Assembly (NCBI RefSeq): GCF_013393185.1
Contig: NZ_QJQX01000084.1
Coordinates: forward strand, 143,645 to 186,812
Direction of reading: 5' to 3'
DNA length: 43,168 nucleotides
Source of the DNA: Sphingobium lactosutens
GTDB taxonomy: Bacteria; Pseudomonadota; Alphaproteobacteria; Sphingomonadales; Sphingomonadaceae
In this document: positions 39,930 through 43,168 of the stretch, in pieces
Layout: the number at the start of each line of letters is the position of its first letter
Numbering within the stretch: the stretch's first letter is position 1
Position numbers and translations under genes: made by a program
The notes under the pieces: model-generated
The model's database searches: none
Told to the model about the DNA's origin: nothing
Seen by the model: the letters and a program-made list of their open reading frames with translations, nothing else

Positions 39930-39960
39930 AAAAAAAGGAGCCGGTTGGCCCGGCTCTTTT
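39930..39960 (-). terminator. Strong intrinsic terminator in the leader of the siderophore receptor
   Basis: On the minus strand GAGCCGG-GCCAA-CCGGCTC is followed by CTTTTTTT, a textbook intrinsic terminator. The stem begins a few bases after the stop of the HTH gene (39966) and the U-run ends 19 bases before the receptor ATG. No promoter can fit between, so the element acts as an attenuator for the receptor or the receptor relies on read-through. Confidence 0.85.
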
Positions 39961-39965
39961 GAAAA

Positions 39966-40571
39966 TTATGCGTGGAGATATGGATCGGACGGACCGCGAG
40001 GCGGAATTGGCATGGCGCGATACCAGCCATGTCGAATGCGCTGGATAAGACCGTCTTTGCAGAGGCGGCTTACATATTGGCGCGATACGCCGATCCTGAA
40101 GAATTCGTTGGTGCTTGCGACCTCGCGCGAGCGCACGAGGGAAAGCGCGCGGGCGCGGGCTATCCCGGTCGCTGGACGATCCCTCGTAAATAGCATCTTC
40201 TCGGATTCGGGCAGGCCAAGCGCCACGCACTGCAATCCGGCCATCGGGAGTCGGATGCCTGCTTCGAGCAGCACCGTCGCGCATCGGAGCAGCGCTTCAA
40301 ATTCCTGCTCGTCGACATCCACGAAGGCGCGACCGGCCTGCCGTTGCGCGGCGGCAAGATTGGCAAGAAGTTCGACCTCGCCATCACTGATGAAGCGCGC
40401 GCCCGGCGGGAAGATGGCAACGCCGCGATTGCGGGCAAAAGCGATCAACGATGCGAACGCCTGTCGACCGTCGGTAACATTGCGCAATTCGAACGCGCCG
40501 CTGCCCCGCAAGTATGCGATGACCTGCTTTTCGTGGACATTGCGCCGATTGAGCGCGCGGCCGGACTTCAT
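39966..40571 (-). CDS. Hypothetical protein with C-terminal AbiEi-like winged-helix segment
   Basis: A 201-residue protein of unrecognised family. The first 140 residues are mixed alpha/beta (AFASLIAFARNRGVAIFPPG, RFISDGEVELLANLAAAQRQ, AGRAFVDVDEQEFEALLRCA). The end (about 150-190) reads ALSLVRSREVASTNEFFRIG and VSRQYVSRLCKDGLIQRIRH. This resembles the winged helix usually found at the N-terminus of AbiEi-type antitoxin/regulator proteins, here placed at the C-terminus. It is probably DNA-binding. It stands first in the unit that leads into the siderophore receptor and faces a response-regulator gene. A role in controlling the receptor or the attenuator is possible but not shown. Confidence 0.65.
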   Translation of the reverse strand: MKSGRALNRRNVHEKQVIAYLRGSGAFELRNVTDGRQAFASLIAFARNRGVAIFPPGARFISDGEVELLANLAAAQRQAGRAFVDVDEQEFEALLRCATVLLEAGIRLPMAGLQCVALGLPESEKMLFTRDRPATGIARARALSLVRSREVASTNEFFRIGVSRQYVSRLCKDGLIQRIRHGWYRAMPIPPRGPSDPYLHA

Positions 40572-40664
40572 GCCTCATCACTCCCGATCATCGTGATCAG
40601 GGCAGCGCGGATGCAGAAATATCCTCCGAAGATGTCTCTGTTTCCCGCCACTTCAACCCCATGT

Positions 40665-40691
40665 TGCGAACGATAATAATAATGACTCGCA
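40665..40691. promoter_or_regulatory. Fur-like palindrome in the divergent promoter region
   Basis: TGCGA (40665-40669) and TCGCA (40687-40691) flank an AT-rich centre, ACGATAATAATAATGAC. The centre contains GATAAT-type hexamers like the classical Fur box GATAATGATAATCATTATC; the TGC...GCA frame resembles Fur sites described in alphaproteobacteria. It lies about 95 bases before the HTH gene that leads into the siderophore receptor, where an iron-responsive site would be expected. Confidence 0.5.
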
Positions 40692-40822
40692 GATGGCGCG
40701 TGTTTACTGATACGGCACGGCAGGTCCATCAATTCGGACAACATTGGGAAATGGTATAGAAACGCCAATGTTAAATGGGGGCGGTTTGGCGCATGGAGGA
40801 CGGGAATGAGCGGGCGGGTGCG

Positions 40823-41512
40823 ATGCGGATATTGCTGCTGGAAGATGATCAGGAGACGCGGGACTATCTCACGCGGGGATTGAAGGAACTGGGGCACCAT
40901 CTCGTCGTCGAGCGCGAGGGCAGGGCGGCGCTCGCCCGGACTCTGGCGGAAGCTTTCGACATTCTGGTGTTGGATCGCATGGTGCCCGGGCTGGACGGCC
41001 TGACCATGCTCAAGCTCGCGCGGGAAGCCGGGTGCCAGTCGCCCGCCATCATCCTGTCGGCCATGTCGGGCATCGAGGATCGCGTGGCGGGTCTTGAGGG
41101 CGGAGCGGACGATTATCTGATCAAGCCCTTCGCCTTTGCAGAGCTTGCAGCACGCCTCGGCGCTCTTGCCCGGCGGCCGCCGCCGGGGGAAAGGGCGGAA
41201 TCTCAACTGCTGCTACGGGTAGGCAGCGTCGAAATGGATCTTGTGCGCCGGACGATCAGGCGCGCTGGCAGGACCATCGATCTGCAACCGCGGGAATTCA
41301 GTCTGCTCGAATATCTTCTGCGCAATCCGGACCGGCTTGTGACGCGGACCATGCTGCTCGACCGGGTGTGGAATTTTGGCTTCGATCCCAAGACGAACAT
41401 CGTCGAGACGCATATGAGTCGCCTGCGCACGAAGCTGAACGAGGGCGGGGCCGAGAATCTGATCCGCACCATTCGTGGTTCAGGCTATATGATCGTCAGC
41501 AGCGAGTCATAG
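40823..41512 (+). CDS. OmpR-family response regulator
   Basis: A 229-residue regulator with a receiver domain (about 1-115: MRILLLEDD, phospho-acceptor Asp51 in DILVLDRMVPGLDG, and the Lys in YLIKPFAFAEL) and an OmpR winged-helix domain (about 130-225: LQPREFSLLEYLLRNPDRLV, the recognition helix NIVETHMSRLRTKL, then IRTIRGSGYMI). An earlier ATG at 40793 is possible; the chosen start matches the standard beginning of the family. It precedes the kinase gene by two bases and is divergent from the siderophore-receptor unit across about 250 bases. The target genes are not evident. Confidence 0.92.
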   Translation: MRILLLEDDQETRDYLTRGLKELGHHLVVEREGRAALARTLAEAFDILVLDRMVPGLDGLTMLKLAREAGCQSPAIILSAMSGIEDRVAGLEGGADDYLIKPFAFAELAARLGALARRPPPGERAESQLLLRVGSVEMDLVRRTIRRAGRTIDLQPREFSLLEYLLRNPDRLVTRTMLLDRVWNFGFDPKTNIVETHMSRLRTKLNEGGAENLIRTIRGSGYMIVSSES

Positions 41513-41514
41513 AC

Positions 41515-42924
41515 ATGTTCATGCCCCGGACGATCAAGGGCCTGTCCATCTTGTCGGCCAGCATATCCGGCCTGGTGATACTGGCCGTGGCAGCAGCCGC
41601 CATCTTCATCTCCCATCATGAGATCGAGGCGCAGATCGACCATCGTCTCGAACTCGAGATGGATGCGCTGTTTGATTATCACGCTACGGGCGGTTCCGTA
41701 GCGTTGGCGCGGCTTGTGCGCATGCGCGACGGAGCCGGGACATATAATACGGGCTATCTTGCCGATCGGGGCCAGGATGGGCGTCTGATGCTCTATGCCC
41801 TGGCCGATGCGGACGGACGTCGGATCGCCGGCAATCTGATCCCCCATATCCCGCCGAGCGGCTGGACCGAGTTCTTGCCGATCCGCCGCCCGGATGGGTC
41901 CAAAGGCGTTGCGCAAGCGCTCAGCCGCCGATTGCCCGACGGTGGCCAGATCGTGATCGCGGGCGACCGCGACGCGCTCCGCCGGGCCGATGATCGGATT
42001 CTCATGGCGGCGCTGATGGGGCTTGGTGTCATCCTGTTGACGGGCACGGTCAGCACGATCGGCTTCGGCCGCCTCGTCCGACGTCGCCTGGTTCTGATCA
42101 GCGGGACCGCCCAGGGCATCATAGAGGGCGACTATACCCGCCGCATCCCCATCGACGGTTCAGGCAGTGAGTTCGATCGCATTTCCATCATCCTCAACAC
42201 GATGCTGGGACGGATCGACATACTGATGCGATCGCTGCGTCAGGTGTCGAGCGATATCGCGCACGATATGCGGACACCGCTGGGACGTATCAGGCGGGAC
42301 ATGGAAGTCCTGCTGCTCAGCGGGCTGGATGGCGCCACCACCGATATTCTGGAGCGGACGATTGCCGATATGGACGCGCTGCTGGACCTGTTTGCGGGGC
42401 TGCTGGGCGTTTCCGAAGTGCAGGGACTGGCCGCGCGCAAGCGCTTCATTCCTCTCCGCCTCTCCGAGATTGTCGGTGAAATCGTCGAAGCCTATCGTCC
42501 TGCCTTCGACGATGAAAATCGAACGATAAGCGTATCGCTGTCGGATGTCGCGGTATGGGGTGATGCCCAACTGCTCAAACGGGCCGTCGCGAACATGCTG
42601 GAAAATATCCTTGCCCATGCTGGTGATGGCGCCGATGCCATGATTTCCCTGGATGCCGGCGACGATGAAGCTGTCCTGATCGTCAGCGACAATGGTTCGG
42701 GCATAGCAGCGGAAGATCGGGAGCGCGTTTTTGAGCGTCTGGTCCGCCTGGATCCCGCACGATCGAAACCGGGGCATGGACTGGGGCTGAGCATGGTACG
42801 GGCGATCGTTCATGCGCATCGCGGCACGATCGAGATCATGCCATCGGAAGTGGGCCTGAAATTTCAGATCAGGATTCCAGCCGTCATGACTTCCTCGCAC
42901 AAGGGATATGACCAGCCTTTATGA
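41515..42924 (+). CDS. Sensor histidine kinase
   Basis: A 469-residue membrane kinase. TM1 (about 10-32) and TM2 (about 163-186) enclose a periplasmic sensor of about 130 residues. A HAMP domain (about 187-238) follows, then the HisKA domain with the phospho-accepting His250 (DIAHDMRTPLGRI). The ATPase domain has the N-box NMLENILAHA, DNGSGI and GHGLGLS. The N-box usually reads N-x-x-x-N-A-x-K; here the lysine position is His. It is the partner of the response regulator two bases upstream. The architecture and the short sensor resemble the CusS/QseC-like kinases; the signal is unknown. Confidence 0.92.
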   Translation: MFMPRTIKGLSILSASISGLVILAVAAAAIFISHHEIEAQIDHRLELEMDALFDYHATGGSVALARLVRMRDGAGTYNTGYLADRGQDGRLMLYALADADGRRIAGNLIPHIPPSGWTEFLPIRRPDGSKGVAQALSRRLPDGGQIVIAGDRDALRRADDRILMAALMGLGVILLTGTVSTIGFGRLVRRRLVLISGTAQGIIEGDYTRRIPIDGSGSEFDRISIILNTMLGRIDILMRSLRQVSSDIAHDMRTPLGRIRRDMEVLLLSGLDGATTDILERTIADMDALLDLFAGLLGVSEVQGLAARKRFIPLRLSEIVGEIVEAYRPAFDDENRTISVSLSDVAVWGDAQLLKRAVANMLENILAHAGDGADAMISLDAGDDEAVLIVSDNGSGIAAEDRERVFERLVRLDPARSKPGHGLGLSMVRAIVHAHRGTIEIMPSEVGLKFQIRIPAVMTSSHKGYDQPL

Positions 42925-43168
42925 TCCTCTGAGGCTGGACGAGATTTGGCCGACGGTCTGGAGCCGACCGGTTTCCTGGTTTGTTGGGGACGCGCCGGGG
43001 CGCTAGTTTGGTGTGGGGGATGCGCCGCGTCGCTTGGCGGAAGCTTTTGTTTTCGGGCGAAGGCGTGGGCGAGGGGGTGGGTTCGGATCTTTGTCGTTTT
43101 TCTGTAATTTTCTAGTTGACCGACTCAATTGGTATGCCTAGAGGGCTTTTCACCGGACGGGGCGCTGC
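42925..43168. other. Window end without a recognised gene
   Basis: About 240 bases follow the kinase gene. A short stem, CGGTC (42954-42958) with GACCG (42966-42970), could serve as a weak terminator. The final 60 bases are AT-richer and contain GTTGACCGACTCAATTGG, followed by TATGCCTAGAGG, which could be the start of a promoter for a gene beyond the window. Nothing else is seen. Confidence 0.3.

Noticed and set aside
1..43168. CRISPR arrays, tRNA or rRNA genes, prophage or plasmid genes
   Set aside because: No regular repeat-spacer pattern, cloverleaf or phage/plasmid replication gene was seen.

Overview
The window looks like a chromosomal accessory stretch from an alphaproteobacterium of the Sphingomonadaceae (Sphingomonas / Sphingobium / Novosphingobium type). 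The reasons are five complete TonB-dependent outer-membrane receptors (TBDRs) in 43 kb, each beside its own catabolic or regulatory genes, a cspA gene followed by a DUF6481 gene, an IS5-type transposase typical of the group, and high-GC coding DNA. This assignment is by gene content and style only; there is no rRNA or other marker gene in the window.

Layout. (1) 1-1.1 kb: the start of an IS5-family element abuts a Crp/Fnr-type regulator. Upstream of that regulator is a TGTGA-N6-TCAC box facing an apparent small RNA with two hairpins and a terminator. (2) 1.2-10.1 kb: a carbohydrate or sugar-acid uptake and breakdown locus with a FadR-type GntR regulator, an enolase-superfamily enzyme, an MFS transporter, a TBDR, a DUF1593 (Sde182-like) secreted protein and an AraC/PobR-type regulator. 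One 15-bp sequence is repeated exactly in front of the enolase-superfamily gene and in front of the TBDR, so both transcription units probably answer to the GntR protein. (3) 10.4-14.7 kb: a secreted formylglycine-type sulfatase divergent from a TBDR, followed by a broken histidine kinase. (4) 14.7-23.9 kb: a mixed region with a spermidine-synthase-like gene, cspA/DUF6481, several very small genes, a TBDR translationally coupled to an ABC-type substrate-binding protein, and three damaged genes (histidine kinase, OmpA-family protein, MpaB/DUF2236 oxygenase).

(5) 24-36.6 kb: the most coherent system in the window, read as uptake and degradation of an ester of quinate or shikimate. It encodes a TetR regulator; two exported esterases; an exported DUF3237 protein and a lipoprotein beta-propeller; an AroQ-type dehydroquinase with an altered active site; an MFS importer; a TBDR; an AroE/quinate-dehydrogenase-like protein; and a QsuB/QuiC1-type 3-dehydroshikimate dehydratase that ends in protocatechuate. 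Three copies of an 18-bp palindrome (GTACGAACTAGTTCGTAC) lie before the esterase operon, the aroQ-MFS pair and the TBDR. They define a probable TetR regulon that includes the outer-membrane step. The ester substrate is inferred, not shown.

(6) 36.7-42.9 kb: a catecholate-type siderophore TBDR with a Sel1-repeat protein downstream and an unusual HTH protein upstream. A strong intrinsic terminator sits in the receptor leader and a Fur-like palindrome lies in the divergent promoter region. An OmpR-type response regulator and sensor kinase pair follows. The last 240 bases hold no recognisable gene.
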